The notes under the pieces are model-generated. The model was not told the origin of the DNA. It searched no databases and saw only the letters and a list, made by a program, of their open reading frames with translations. A stretch of DNA of 64,000 nucleotides from positions 62,001-126,000 of the forward strand of contig NZ_VMSG01000014.1 in the NCBI RefSeq assembly GCF_007713465.1. Direction: 5' to 3'. Source of the stretch: Pseudomonas sp. H3(2019) (GTDB lineage: Bacteria; Pseudomonadota; Gammaproteobacteria; Pseudomonadales; Pseudomonadaceae). A program made the position numbers and the translations under genes. Positions 37,500 to 46,251 of the stretch are shown piece after piece. Each line of letters starts with the position of its first letter. Positions within the stretch are counted from its first letter, which is position 1.

Positions 37500-37826
37500 A
37501 GAGTCAGCAGGCCCAGTCTGTTTGGAACGATGATTTTATCGACAGAGCCCGCAGGCGTTGCCGTTGAGAATTGCCAGAATCGTTGCATTTTGCGGGTTTA
37601 AAGCGCAACCGTCACTCGTAAAGTGTAGATACCTTGGACACAGGGTGCTGCTACTGGCCCCATCGCGAGCAGGCTCGCTCCCACATGGGCTCTGCGGTGG
37701 GCCAGGATATTGTGATCTACACACATCCCCTGTGGGAGCGAGCCCGCTCGCGATGGGGCACCAAGGATCGCAGGAGCTCTCAAGCGGTACTTGCAACTTC
37801 CTGCCCCCAGCCGCATAAATTACCCC
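37500..37826. other. Divergent spacer with a REPIN
   Basis: This 327-base region lies between the divergent RmlD-like gene and lhr. Apart from the REPIN at 37657-37759 I recognise no gene, terminator or clear operator. The lhr promoter should lie in the last ~65 bases or upstream of the repeat. The short frames here are not supported by any recognisable protein or ribosome-binding site. Confidence 0.4.
37657..37759. repeat. REPIN upstream of lhr
   Basis: Arms of about 29 bases (37657-37685 and 37731-37759), containing CATCGCGAGCAGGCTCGCTC and its near complement, surround a 45-base spacer. It is the same family as the REPIN at 34588-34664. Confidence 0.9.
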
Positions 37827-40800
37827 ATGAACCTCCCCGTATCAGCCGACAGCGCCCTGGCAGGCTTTCATCCTGCCGTCAGCGCCTGGTTCAACAGCAC
37901 CTTCCCGGCGGTCACCGCCGCGCAAGCCGGCGCGTGGCCGTTGATTCGCCAGCGTCGTTCGACGCTGGTCGCCGCGCCGACCGGCTCCGGCAAAACCCTC
38001 ACGGCGTTTCTTGCGGTCATTGACGATCTGGTCCATCAAGGCCTGGCCCAAGGTGGCGAGCTGCCCGACGAAACCCTGGTGGTTTATGTCTCGCCCCTCA
38101 AGGCGCTGTCCAACGATATCCAGATCAACCTGCAAAACCCGCTGGCCGGCATTACCGAACAACTGCGACGCCTGGGTTTCCCCGAATTACAGATCAACAC
38201 CGCCGTACGCACTGGCGACACTCCGCAAAAGGACCGCTCGGCGATGCGCAAAAGCGCGCCGCACATTCTGGTGACCACCCCGGAGTCGCTGTATGTGCTG
38301 CTCGGCTCCGACTCCGGCCGGCGCATGCTCGCCAGCACCCGCACAGTGATCGTCGACGAAATCCACGCCATCGCCGGCAGCAAGCGCGGCAGCCATCTGG
38401 CGCTGAGCCTGGAGCGCTTACAGGCTTTGTGTCTGGAACCACTGATGCGCATCGGCCTGTCCGCCACGCAAAAACCCATCGAAGCGGTTTCGCGCTTTCT
38501 GGTCGGCACCGACCGCTCATGCGAGATCGTCGATATCGGCCACGCCCGCCGACGGGACCTGGGCATCGAAGTGCCGCCAGTGCCGCTGTCGGCGGTCATG
38601 GCCAACGATGTCTGGGAGCTGGTCTACGACCGTATCGCCGAACTCGCACGCGAGCACCGGACCACGCTGATTTTCGTCAACACCCGACGCTTGGCCGAAC
38701 GCTTGAGCCGTCATCTCAGCGAGCGCTTGGGCAAAGACGCCGTCGCCGCCCACCACGGCAGCCTGGCCAAGGAGTTTCGCCTCGATGCCGAACAGCGGCT
38801 CAAGCGTGGCGACCTGCAAGTGCTGATCGCCACCGCGTCGCTGGAACTGGGCATCGACATCGGCGACGTCGATCTGGTCTGCCAGATCGCCTCGCCGCGT
38901 TCAATCGCCGGGTTTCTGCAACGGGTCGGACGCTCCGGGCACCAGGTCGGCGGCACGCCCAAGGGCCGTCTGTTCGCCACCACCCGCGACGACCTGATCG
39001 AATGCGCGGCCCTGCTCGACTGCGTGCGCCGGGGCGAACTCGACACCTTGCTGATCCCCCGCGCGCCGCTGGACGTACTGGCGCAGCAGATTGTCGCCGA
39101 GGTCAGTTGCCAGGAATGGCAGGAGCAGGCCCTGCTCGAAATGGTACGCCGCGCATCGCCCTATACCGAACTCGACGAAACACACTATCAAGCACTGCTG
39201 CAGATGCTCGCCGAAGGCTATAACGGCCGCCAGGGAATCCGCAGCGCCTACCTGCACCGCGACGCGGTGACTCGCACATTACGTGGCCGGCGCGGCGCCA
39301 AACTGACGGCGGTGACCAGTGGCGGGACGATTCCCGACAACGCCGATTACAGCGTGCTGCTGGAGCCGCAAGGGCTGAACATCGGCAGCGTCAACGAAGA
39401 CTTCGCGGTGGAAAGCATCGCTGGCGACGTCTTTCAGTTGGGCAACACTTCGTACCGGATCTTGCGGGTCGAAACCGGCAAAATCCGCGTCGAGGACGCC
39501 CAGGGACAGCCGCCGACCATCCCCTTCTGGCTCGGTGAAGCGCCAGGGCGCAGTGCCGAATTGTCGTTCGCCGTGGCGCGCCTGCACGCGCACCTCGATG
39601 AGCTGTTGGGTGCCACGCCCGGCGATGTACAACCGAGCATCGACTGGCTGACCGAGACCCTCGGCCTGAACCTCGCCAGCGCCGAACAACTGGTGGAATA
39701 CCTCGCCCGTGCCCGGCTCACGCTCGGAGCCTTGCCGTCTCAGGACACGCTGCTGATGGAGCGGTTTTTCGACGAGTCCGGCGGCACTCAGTTGATCATT
39801 CACTCGCTGTTCGGCAGCCGCATCAACCGCGCCTGGGGCCTGGCCTTGCGCAAGCGCTTCTGTCGCACCTTCAACTTCGAATTGCAGGCCGCCGCCAGCA
39901 AAGACGCGATCGTCCTGTCGCTGTCCAGCAGCCACAGTTTCGAGCTGGACGAGGTCTGGCGTTATCTGCACAGCAACAGCGCCGAACAGATCCTGATTCA
40001 AGCCGTACTCGACGCGCCGCTATTCGGCGTGCGCTGGCGCTGGAACGCCGGCGTCGCCCTCGCGTTGCCGCGGTACAGCGGCGGCCGCAAAGTGCCGCCG
40101 CAGATCCAGCGGATGAAAAGCGAAGACCTGATCGCCAGCGTGTTTCCCGACCAGATCGCCTGCCTGGAAAACCTCGTCGGCGAGCGCGAAATTCCCGATC
40201 ACCCGCTGGTCGAGCAAACCCTCGACGATTGCCTGCACGAAGCCATGGACTGCGATGGCTGGCTGGCGCTGTTGCGGCGCATGGAACGCGGTGAAGTGCG
40301 CTTGATCAGCCGCGATTTGCCCGCGCCCTCGCCGCTGGCGGCGGAAATCCTCAGCGCCCGGCCCTACACCTTTCTCGACGATGCGCCGCTGGAAGAACGC
40401 CGTACTCAAGCGGTGCTCAACCGGCGCTGGAGCGACCCACAATCGACCGATGACCTCGGCGCACTGGATGCCGAGGCCATTCAATCGGTGCGCGATGAGG
40501 CCTGGCCGCAACCCACCAGCGCCGATGAAATGCATGAAGCGCTGATGAGCCTGGCCGCCATCAGCGACGCCGAAGCGCAGGCCAATCCGCAGTGGCCACA
40601 CTGGCTGCAAACCCTGGAAGATGGAGGGCGCGCCAGCCGTTTGCAGATCAACGCAGAGCAATCTTTATGGCTGGCACTGGAGCGCCTGACCTGCCTGCAA
40701 GCGATCTACCCACACGCCGTGTTGTTACCGCCGTTGCAGGCCTTGCCGGGTTTCGACGAAAGCTGGGACGCCGATGAAGCACTGGTTGAACTGATCCGCG

Positions 40801-42155
40801 CGCGCCTCGGCGCGTTTGGTCCGTTGCCAATTCATGCGATTGCTCAACCGCTGGGGCTTTCGACGGCTCAAGTCACTCAAGCACTGGCGCAACTGGAGCG
40901 CGAAGGTTATGTGTTGCGGGGGCGCTTCAGCCCGGCGGCCACGCAGGAAGAATGGTGCGAGCGGCACTTGCTGGCGCGCATTCATCGCTACACAGTCAAA
41001 CGCCTGCGGCGGGAAATCGAGCCTGTGGCATTGCAGGACTTCATGCGTTTCCTGTTTGACTGGCAGCATCTGTCGCCGGCAACGCAGGGCCAGGGCAGCG
41101 CGGTGTTGCCGGCGATTGTCAGTCAGTTCGAAGGCTACCCGGCGGCCGCATCTGCCTGGGACAGCGATCTTCTGCCGGCGCGGCTCAAGGGCTATTCATC
41201 GACGTGGCTGGATGAGCTGTGCCGCAGCGGCAAACTGGTCTGGACCCGGCTGACGATGCGCAACAAAGCCACTGGCGTAGCGCTGCGCAGCACACCGATT
41301 GTGTTGCTGCCACGGGCGCAGGTGACGCTCTGGAGCAGCCTGACCGAGCCACCGGAGGTCAGCGAGCTGTCGCCCAAAACCCAGAAAGTCCATCAAGCGC
41401 TGAGCCAACATGGCGCGCTGTTCTTCGATGAGCTGCTGCACGAAGCCCATCTGCTGCGCAGTGAACTGGAGATCGCCTTGCAGGAACTGGTCGGCGCCGG
41501 GCGGGTCAACGCCGACAGCTTCGCCGGCCTGCGCGCGTTGATTACACCCGTCAGCAAACGCCAGGCACGCAGCAGCCGACGGGGACGCGGAGCGTTTGTC
41601 GGTGGGATGGACGATGCCGGACGCTGGGCCTTGTTGCGCCGTCAATCGACGCCGCCGGTTGTGGATAACCGTGGCACCCCGAGCGAAACCCTCGAACACA
41701 TCGCCCTGACCTTGCTCAGGCGTTACGGCGTGGTGTTCTGGAGGTTGCTGGAACGCGAGGCCGACTGGCTGCCGAGCTGGCGCGAATTGCTGCGCACCTT
41801 TCACCGGTTGGAGGCGCGCGGAGAGATTCGCGGCGGACGTTTTGTCAGCGGTCTGGCGGGCGAACAATTCGCCTTGCCCGAAGCGATCCCGCTGCTGCGC
41901 GAAGTACGCCGCCGCCCGCATGACGGCAGCCTGATCAGTGTTTGCGGCGTCGACCCGCTAAACCTTGCCGGCACTCTGCTGCCGGGCCACAAAGTCCCCG
42001 CCCTCGCCAGCAACCGGCTGGTGTACCGCGATGGTTTGCCGGCCGCCGCCGAAATCGCCGGCACACAGCATTACTGGCTGGAACTGGATCAGCCAAATAC
42101 CGCCGAGCTGCACAAAAAACTGACCCAGTACCGCCTCACACCACCGACCGCGTAG
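37827..42155 (+). CDS. lhr: Lhr-family large ATP-dependent helicase
   Basis: The start is ATG 37827 (MNLPVSADSA), 1442 residues. It is an SF2 helicase with Walker A APTGSGKT (50-57), DEIH at 177-180, the SAT motif GLSATQKP and motif VI in LQRVGRSGHQVGG. A Lhr core (winged helix and beta-sheet) follows, and a long C-terminal region is shared with Lhr-extended proteins. Lhr unwinds RNA:DNA hybrids 3' to 5' and is linked to repair. The 3' end overlaps the convergent GlxA-type gene by 20 bases. Confidence 0.92.
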   Translation: MNLPVSADSALAGFHPAVSAWFNSTFPAVTAAQAGAWPLIRQRRSTLVAAPTGSGKTLTAFLAVIDDLVHQGLAQGGELPDETLVVYVSPLKALSNDIQINLQNPLAGITEQLRRLGFPELQINTAVRTGDTPQKDRSAMRKSAPHILVTTPESLYVLLGSDSGRRMLASTRTVIVDEIHAIAGSKRGSHLALSLERLQALCLEPLMRIGLSATQKPIEAVSRFLVGTDRSCEIVDIGHARRRDLGIEVPPVPLSAVMANDVWELVYDRIAELAREHRTTLIFVNTRRLAERLSRHLSERLGKDAVAAHHGSLAKEFRLDAEQRLKRGDLQVLIATASLELGIDIGDVDLVCQIASPRSIAGFLQRVGRSGHQVGGTPKGRLFATTRDDLIECAALLDCVRRGELDTLLIPRAPLDVLAQQIVAEVSCQEWQEQALLEMVRRASPYTELDETHYQALLQMLAEGYNGRQGIRSAYLHRDAVTRTLRGRRGAKLTAVTSGGTIPDNADYSVLLEPQGLNIGSVNEDFAVESIAGDVFQLGNTSYRILRVETGKIRVEDAQGQPPTIPFWLGEAPGRSAELSFAVARLHAHLDELLGATPGDVQPSIDWLTETLGLNLASAEQLVEYLARARLTLGALPSQDTLLMERFFDESGGTQLIIHSLFGSRINRAWGLALRKRFCRTFNFELQAAASKDAIVLSLSSSHSFELDEVWRYLHSNSAEQILIQAVLDAPLFGVRWRWNAGVALALPRYSGGRKVPPQIQRMKSEDLIASVFPDQIACLENLVGEREIPDHPLVEQTLDDCLHEAMDCDGWLALLRRMERGEVRLISRDLPAPSPLAAEILSARPYTFLDDAPLEERRTQAVLNRRWSDPQSTDDLGALDAEAIQSVRDEAWPQPTSADEMHEALMSLAAISDAEAQANPQWPHWLQTLEDGGRASRLQINAEQSLWLALERLTCLQAIYPHAVLLPPLQALPGFDESWDADEALVELIRARLGAFGPLPIHAIAQPLGLSTAQVTQALAQLEREGYVLRGRFSPAATQEEWCERHLLARIHRYTVKRLRREIEPVALQDFMRFLFDWQHLSPATQGQGSAVLPAIVSQFEGYPAAASAWDSDLLPARLKGYSSTWLDELCRSGKLVWTRLTMRNKATGVALRSTPIVLLPRAQVTLWSSLTEPPEVSELSPKTQKVHQALSQHGALFFDELLHEAHLLRSELEIALQELVGAGRVNADSFAGLRALITPVSKRQARSSRRGRGAFVGGMDDAGRWALLRRQSTPPVVDNRGTPSETLEHIALTLLRRYGVVFWRLLEREADWLPSWRELLRTFHRLEARGEIRGGRFVSGLAGEQFALPEAIPLLREVRRRPHDGSLISVCGVDPLNLAGTLLPGHKVPALASNRLVYRDGLPAAAEIAGTQHYWLELDQPNTAELHKKLTQYRLTPPTA

Positions 42156-43131
42156 GGGCCGTCACCCCAAATCGCGCGCGGTAATCACTCGGCGCCAGGC
42201 CGGTGATTTTCTTGAACGTGGCGCGAAACGCGCTCGGGTCCGAATAACCGACGTTCCAGGCAATATGGTCGATGGTGCCGTTGGTAAACTCGAGCATCTC
42301 CCGGGCCTTGCCGACCCGCAGGTGCTGGCAGTACTCGGTCGGTTTCAAACCGGTTGCGGCTCGAAAGCGCCGCAGGAATGTCCGCTCTTCCAGCCCTGCC
42401 TGCTGCGACATCGCGCTCAGCGACACCTCCACCGCACCGTTGGCTTGCAACCAGTGCTGAACCTTGAGAATCGCTGCATCGCCATGACTCAGTATCGGTG
42501 CAAAGTTGCTCCCGCATTCGCTCGCACTGTCGCTGTGTTCGATCACCAGAAAACGCGCGGTGCTGGTGGCGATGCTCGGACCAAGCAAACGGTCGACCAG
42601 GCGCAACCCCAGCTCCGACCAGGCCATTAATCCGCCAGTGGTGATCAGGTCGCCATCGTCGACGATGGGCTTGTCGGCGTTGAGCGTGACCTTCGGGTAA
42701 CGCTCGGCGAATTTTTTCGCCGAGGTCCAGTGAGTGGTAGCTCGGCGACCGTCGAGCAGACCGCTTTCGGCCAACAGAATAGACCCCACGCACACCCCGC
42801 CAAGCGTCGCGCCAGTCGCGTGTTGCTGGCGAATCCACTGGATCAGCGCTGGCGGTGCCTGGCCTTCTGAAAATCCACCAATCGAGGGCGGGATCAACAG
42901 CGCGATCAGTGCGCCGTCGGCAGCGGGATGACTGTCGTAGATGCGTTGAGGCGCATGCTCGGCATCAGCCTGCCAGTGGCTGACCCGCAACAATGGCAGC
43001 TGCGCACTCTGATGTTCGGCAGCGATACGATTCGCGACCCCGAACAGATCCGTCAAACCATGCACCGCCGCCATCTGCGCGCCGGGATAGATCAGCACGC
43101 CCAACTCGGCGACTGCGCGTTCTACGTCCAT
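42136..43131 (-). CDS. GlxA-family AraC-type transcriptional regulator
   Basis: The start is ATG 43131 (MDVERAVAEL), 331 residues; the much longer frame is antisense to the hydrolase gene. The N-terminal DJ-1/PfpI amidotransferase-like domain has GVCVGSILLAESGLLDGRRATTHW. The C-terminal AraC domain has two helix-turn-helix units (LEERTFLRRFRAATGLKP, then HIAWNVGYSDPSAFRATFKK, about 42230-42420). It is divergent from the isochorismatase-like gene, and regulators of this class often control the adjacent hydrolase. Confidence 0.88.
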   Translation of the reverse strand: MDVERAVAELGVLIYPGAQMAAVHGLTDLFGVANRIAAEHQSAQLPLLRVSHWQADAEHAPQRIYDSHPAADGALIALLIPPSIGGFSEGQAPPALIQWIRQQHATGATLGGVCVGSILLAESGLLDGRRATTHWTSAKKFAERYPKVTLNADKPIVDDGDLITTGGLMAWSELGLRLVDRLLGPSIATSTARFLVIEHSDSASECGSNFAPILSHGDAAILKVQHWLQANGAVEVSLSAMSQQAGLEERTFLRRFRAATGLKPTEYCQHLRVGKAREMLEFTNGTIDHIAWNVGYSDPSAFRATFKKITGLAPSDYRARFGVTAPTRSVV

Positions 43132-43227
43132 TGTCAGTTTTCCCCCTTCTATTGTCGGTGCGGCCAATCCTCGAACGGCCGGTGAAACCCAATACTTCGT
43201 TCCACACCAACCTGCGAGGAAACACCC

Positions 43228-43782
43228 ATGGCCAAGCAAGCGCTCATCGTAGTCGATATCCAGAATGACTACTTCCCTCAAGGCAAATGGCCGCTGGTCG
43301 GCGCCGACGCGGCTGCCGACAACGCCGCGCGGATGATCCAGGCCTTCCGTGACGCCGGTGATCCGGTGGTGCATATCCGCCACGAATTCACCTCTGACAC
43401 CGCGCCGTTTTTCACACCGGGCTCGGAGGGGGCACAGCTGCACCCCAAAGTCGTCAACCGCAGCCATGAGCCGGTGGTGCTCAAACACTTCACCAACGCG
43501 TTCCGCGAAACCGAACTGGAGTCGATCCTCGACCAACACGGCATCGAGAGCCTGGTGATCGTCGGCAGCATGAGCCACATGTGCATCGACGGCGCCACAC
43601 GTGCCGCGGCCGATCTCGGCTACGGCGTCACGGTGATCCACGACGCCTGCGCCACCCGTGACCTGGAGTTCAACGGCGTGACCGTCCCGGCCGCCCAGGT
43701 GCATGCCGCGTTCATGTCGGCCTTGGGTTTTGCCTACGCAACAGTGGTGTCCACCGATGACTTCCTGGCGACCCATCACTGA
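43228..43782 (+). CDS. Isochorismatase-fold cysteine hydrolase
   Basis: A 184-residue hydrolase with the Asp-Lys-Cys triad: D10 in VVDIQNDYF, K86 in VLKHFTNAF and C119 in SMSHMCIDGA. The family includes nicotinamidases and other amidases; the exact substrate cannot be assigned. GAGGA lies before the ATG. It is transcribed away from the GlxA-type regulator, which probably controls it, and ends at a strong terminator. Confidence 0.85.
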   Translation: MAKQALIVVDIQNDYFPQGKWPLVGADAAADNAARMIQAFRDAGDPVVHIRHEFTSDTAPFFTPGSEGAQLHPKVVNRSHEPVVLKHFTNAFRETELESILDQHGIESLVIVGSMSHMCIDGATRAAADLGYGVTVIHDACATRDLEFNGVTVPAAQVHAAFMSALGFAYATVVSTDDFLATHH

Positions 43783-43802
43783 ATCTGCCCCCCTCAAAAC
43801 CC

Positions 43803-43840
43803 AAAGGCCCGTAGCGCTGACACGCTACGGGCCTTTTTTC
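43803..43840 (+). terminator. Intrinsic terminator after the hydrolase gene
   Basis: AAAGGCCCGTAGCG pairs with CGCTACGGGCCTTT around a short loop and is followed by a T-run. It separates the hydrolase from the yjf operon. Confidence 0.9.
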
Positions 43841-43866
43841 GTGATGAAAATCAGTCGATTAAAAAT

Positions 43867-43878
43867 CTCACGCGTGAG
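43867..43878. promoter_or_regulatory. Palindrome 1 of the yjf promoter (putative operator)
   Basis: CTCACGCGTGAG is a perfect 12-base palindrome just upstream of a sigma70-like -35 (TTGAGA, 43882-43887). An identical 11-base copy lies 45 bases downstream. The pair suggests cooperative repressor binding. The binding protein is unknown. Confidence 0.6.
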
Positions 43879-43881
43879 TTG

Positions 43882-43910
43882 TTGAGAGCGCTTGAATTTA
43901 TCTGTAGTGT
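43882..43910 (+). promoter_or_regulatory. Probable sigma70 promoter of the yjf operon
   Basis: TTGAGA (43882-43887) and TAGTGT (43905-43910) are separated by 17 bases. The start point would fall near 43917, inside the second CTCACGCGTGA copy. Confidence 0.45.
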
Positions 43911-43911
43911 T

Positions 43912-43923
43912 CTCACGCGTGAT
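43912..43923. promoter_or_regulatory. Palindrome 2 of the yjf promoter (putative operator)
   Basis: CTCACGCGTGAT repeats 11 of the 12 bases of the first site and keeps the perfect TCACGCGTGA core. It overlaps the predicted transcription start, a position expected for repression, about 25 bases before the first start codon. Confidence 0.6.
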
Positions 43924-43947
43924 ACAAAATAAAGCGGAGCCACTGCT

Positions 43948-44625
43948 ATGAAACGTCGCTCTCCATCAGCCTCAGACACCCCACCCGCGAGCAGCCAGGG
44001 AGAGCGCTCGAAACCCTCCGTAAAAAAACCGTCGAGCTTCTACATGAAGCAGATGCGTGGAGGACTTAGCGCCGCCGGCTATGTGAAACATGAAACTTGG
44101 GTGCTTCCCGAAAACCGGAGCCTGCTCAAGCAAATGGAGAAACAGCTACGCCAGCCGATCTTGGCTGGTTCATTCATGTTGGAGGATTACATGAGCGCAG
44201 GTAACAACTGGAACATCGATCGCCTCTTCAGCGCCCTGCAGGCCCTCGATGAGGTGGTATCCAATGAAATCACCCTGACGTTGATTCAAGGCTCCGAGCA
44301 GAGCATCAAGCTTGAAATGAACGAGTTTGGCGGGCTGCCGATTTACATCGCCGTCGTCGGCGAGCAAATCATCGTCGACACGGTGCTGGTCGATCTCGAA
44401 TCCATCAAGGACGTGCAGCGCTTCAACGATGCCGTGCTGCGCAGCCGGGAAATGTTCCCGCTGTCGTCGATCGGTATTGAATCCATGCCCAACGGCCAGA
44501 CCGTCTACAACATGTTCGGTGCGCTCAGCTCCGAGTCCAGCCTGACCAACGTCGTGACCGAAATCAAAACGCTGGTCGACAACGTTCAGCGCGCCAGCGA
44601 AGCCTTCGAAAGCTTCTTCAACTAA
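43948..44625 (+). CDS. yjfI: YjfI-like DUF2170 protein
   Basis: A 225-residue cytoplasmic protein. A basic, Ser/Pro-rich N-terminal ~35 residues (MKRRSPSASDTPPASSQGER) precedes a DUF2170 domain (about 90-225) with ALDEVVSNEITLTLIQG and GGLPIYIAVVGEQIIVDTVLVD. It is the first gene of a yjfIJKLMC-type cluster, 19 bases ahead of the PspA-family gene. The function is not established; the gene neighbourhood implies a role in membrane stress. Confidence 0.8.
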   Translation: MKRRSPSASDTPPASSQGERSKPSVKKPSSFYMKQMRGGLSAAGYVKHETWVLPENRSLLKQMEKQLRQPILAGSFMLEDYMSAGNNWNIDRLFSALQALDEVVSNEITLTLIQGSEQSIKLEMNEFGGLPIYIAVVGEQIIVDTVLVDLESIKDVQRFNDAVLRSREMFPLSSIGIESMPNGQTVYNMFGALSSESSLTNVVTEIKTLVDNVQRASEAFESFFN

Positions 44626-44644
44626 TTTTCGGGAGTACCGACGC

Positions 44645-45346
44645 ATGCAAAACCAATCGATCTGGAGCAAGTTGTTCACCGCACTGCGTGGCGGCGCCAG
44701 CGAAGTCGGCGAAGCCATCGCCGACCAACAGGCCCTGCGCATCCTCGATCAGGAAATCCGCGACGCCGACAGCGCTCTGGCGAACGCCAAACGCGAGCTG
44801 GTCACCATCATGGCCAAGCACAAACTTTCGGCCGAGCGCGTGGCGCAGTACAACGCCAAGATCAAGGACCTGGAATCCAAGGCCATGGCCGCGATCCAGG
44901 CCAACCGCGAAGACCTGGCTCTGGAAGTGGCCGAAGCCATTTCGACCCTGACCAACGAACTCGACGCCGAACAGAAACAAACCACCGAGTTCGGCGCCTA
45001 CGCCGACAAAATGCGCAAGGACATCACCAAGGCCGAAGCCCGCATCAAGAGCCTGCGCCAGCAAGTGGACATGGCCAAGGCCCGTGAAAGCGTACAGAAA
45101 GCGCAGGTCAGCGCCTCCATCGCCAGCGGCGGCGCCAACGGCAAGCTGGAAACCGCGGTCAGCACCTTGAATCGCCTGCAAGCCAGGCAGGAACAACGTG
45201 CTGCCGAGCTGGAAGCCAGCGACGAACTGGCGGACGCGTCCACCGGCAACGACCTGGAGCGCAAGCTGCGCGAAGCCGGCATCACCCCGGATCAAGGCAG
45301 TGCAAACGCGATTCTGGACCGACTGAAAAAACAATCGGCCGAGTAA
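44645..45346 (+). CDS. yjfJ: PspA/IM30-family protein (YjfJ-like)
   Basis: A 233-residue, almost wholly helical coiled-coil protein (LDQEIRDADSALANAKREL and onward to AEQKQTTEFGAYADKMRKDI). PspA/Vipp1 proteins are ESCRT-III-like and coat damaged inner membranes. The strong GGGAG site and short spacing to yjfI indicate co-transcription. A hairpin terminator follows, so this pair may be expressed more than the downstream genes. Confidence 0.88.
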   Translation: MQNQSIWSKLFTALRGGASEVGEAIADQQALRILDQEIRDADSALANAKRELVTIMAKHKLSAERVAQYNAKIKDLESKAMAAIQANREDLALEVAEAISTLTNELDAEQKQTTEFGAYADKMRKDITKAEARIKSLRQQVDMAKARESVQKAQVSASIASGGANGKLETAVSTLNRLQARQEQRAAELEASDELADASTGNDLERKLREAGITPDQGSANAILDRLKKQSAE

Positions 45347-45371
45347 CCGGCTCACGCAAGCACTCAAAATC

Positions 45372-45398
45372 AAGGGCACCGGCGTGCCCTTCTTTTTG
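45372..45398 (+). terminator. Intrinsic terminator or attenuator inside the yjf cluster
   Basis: AAGGGCAC and GTGCCCTT pair around a four-base loop and are followed by CTTTTTG. It lies between the pspA-like gene and the rhomboid gene, so read-through would be needed unless a second promoter exists. Confidence 0.75.
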
Positions 45399-45415
45399 TC
45401 GATTCGAGGACAAGG

Positions 45416-45979
45416 ATGGACAGGGTAACCGGCTTCAAGATCATCGCAAGCCTGGCCATGCTGATGGTCGCGATCCACCTGCTGAACGTACTGACAGGCT
45501 ACAGCCTGACGATATTCGGCCTGGTCCCCCGAACCGCCCACGGCCTCGTCGGAATTGTGACCTCACCGTTTCTGCACATATCCTTCGCGCACTTGATCGC
45601 CAACCTGGTGCCGTTCCTGGTGCTGGGAACCCTGGTGATCGCCGAGGGCTTCAAACGCTTTGCGGCCGTCAGCGCAATCATCATTCTGCTCGGCGGCTCG
45701 CTGGTCTGGCTGTTCGGTTTCAACGGCGTTCATGTGGGCGCCAGCGCCTGGGTCTTTGGTCTCTGGGCGTACCTTCTGGCGCGTGCCTGGTTCCACCGCA
45801 GCTGGAGCAACGTACTGATCGCCGGCATTGTCGCCCTCCTCTACGCAAGCCTGATATTCGGCTTTATTCCGCGCCAGGGCACCTCATTTGAAGGGCATAT
45901 CGGCGGTGCATTCGCCGGATTTATTGCAGCCCGGCTACTTCTCTCAACGCCACGCAGCAGGTCTAATGCAGCCCGGTAA
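45416..45979 (+). CDS. Rhomboid-family intramembrane serine protease
   Basis: A 187-residue membrane protein with about six helices. The catalytic dyad is present: Ser110 in GVHVGASAWVFG (GAS-A rather than GAS-G) and His161 in EGHIGGAFAGF. The H59-xxx-N63 motif (AHLIANLVPF) forms the oxyanion side. It cleaves membrane proteins within the bilayer; the substrate is unknown. GAGGA lies before the ATG. It sits inside the yjf-type cluster between the PspA-like and DUF2491 genes, which hints at a membrane-stress role. Confidence 0.85.
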   Translation: MDRVTGFKIIASLAMLMVAIHLLNVLTGYSLTIFGLVPRTAHGLVGIVTSPFLHISFAHLIANLVPFLVLGTLVIAEGFKRFAAVSAIIILLGGSLVWLFGFNGVHVGASAWVFGLWAYLLARAWFHRSWSNVLIAGIVALLYASLIFGFIPRQGTSFEGHIGGAFAGFIAARLLLSTPRSRSNAAR

Positions 45980-46251
45980 ACACGCGGGCACGAAAAAGGT
46001 CCACGGCGGGTTTACTCGTCAAGGACGCGTCACCCCAGGGAGCCAGGGACGAATGTCGATTTTCCTCTTTTTACGCATGTACGCAGCGGCGCTCTTCCAC
46101 AAGCCTGGATCGGGCGGACTCGCCATCGCCTTGGGCGTACACGTTGCCAGCGCCTGCCAGGGCGAGTTGGCGCTCCTCATCGGCTACCGCGCCAAAGGCT
46201 CACAGCAGCCTTCGATCAATATCGCTTCCACCCGCCTGAAGGAAATCACCA
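45980..46251. other. Spacer between the rhomboid gene and yjfK
   Basis: A 272-base region on the operon strand. A frame of up to 125 codons crosses it, but it lacks a good ribosome-binding site and any recognisable domain, and it overlaps the flanking genes. It may hold a promoter for yjfK-yjfC, but I cannot identify one. Confidence 0.35.

Noticed and set aside
34588..37759. CRISPR-like repeats
   Set aside because: The repeated units are inverted pairs of REP sequence without regular direct repeats or spacers, and there are no cas genes.
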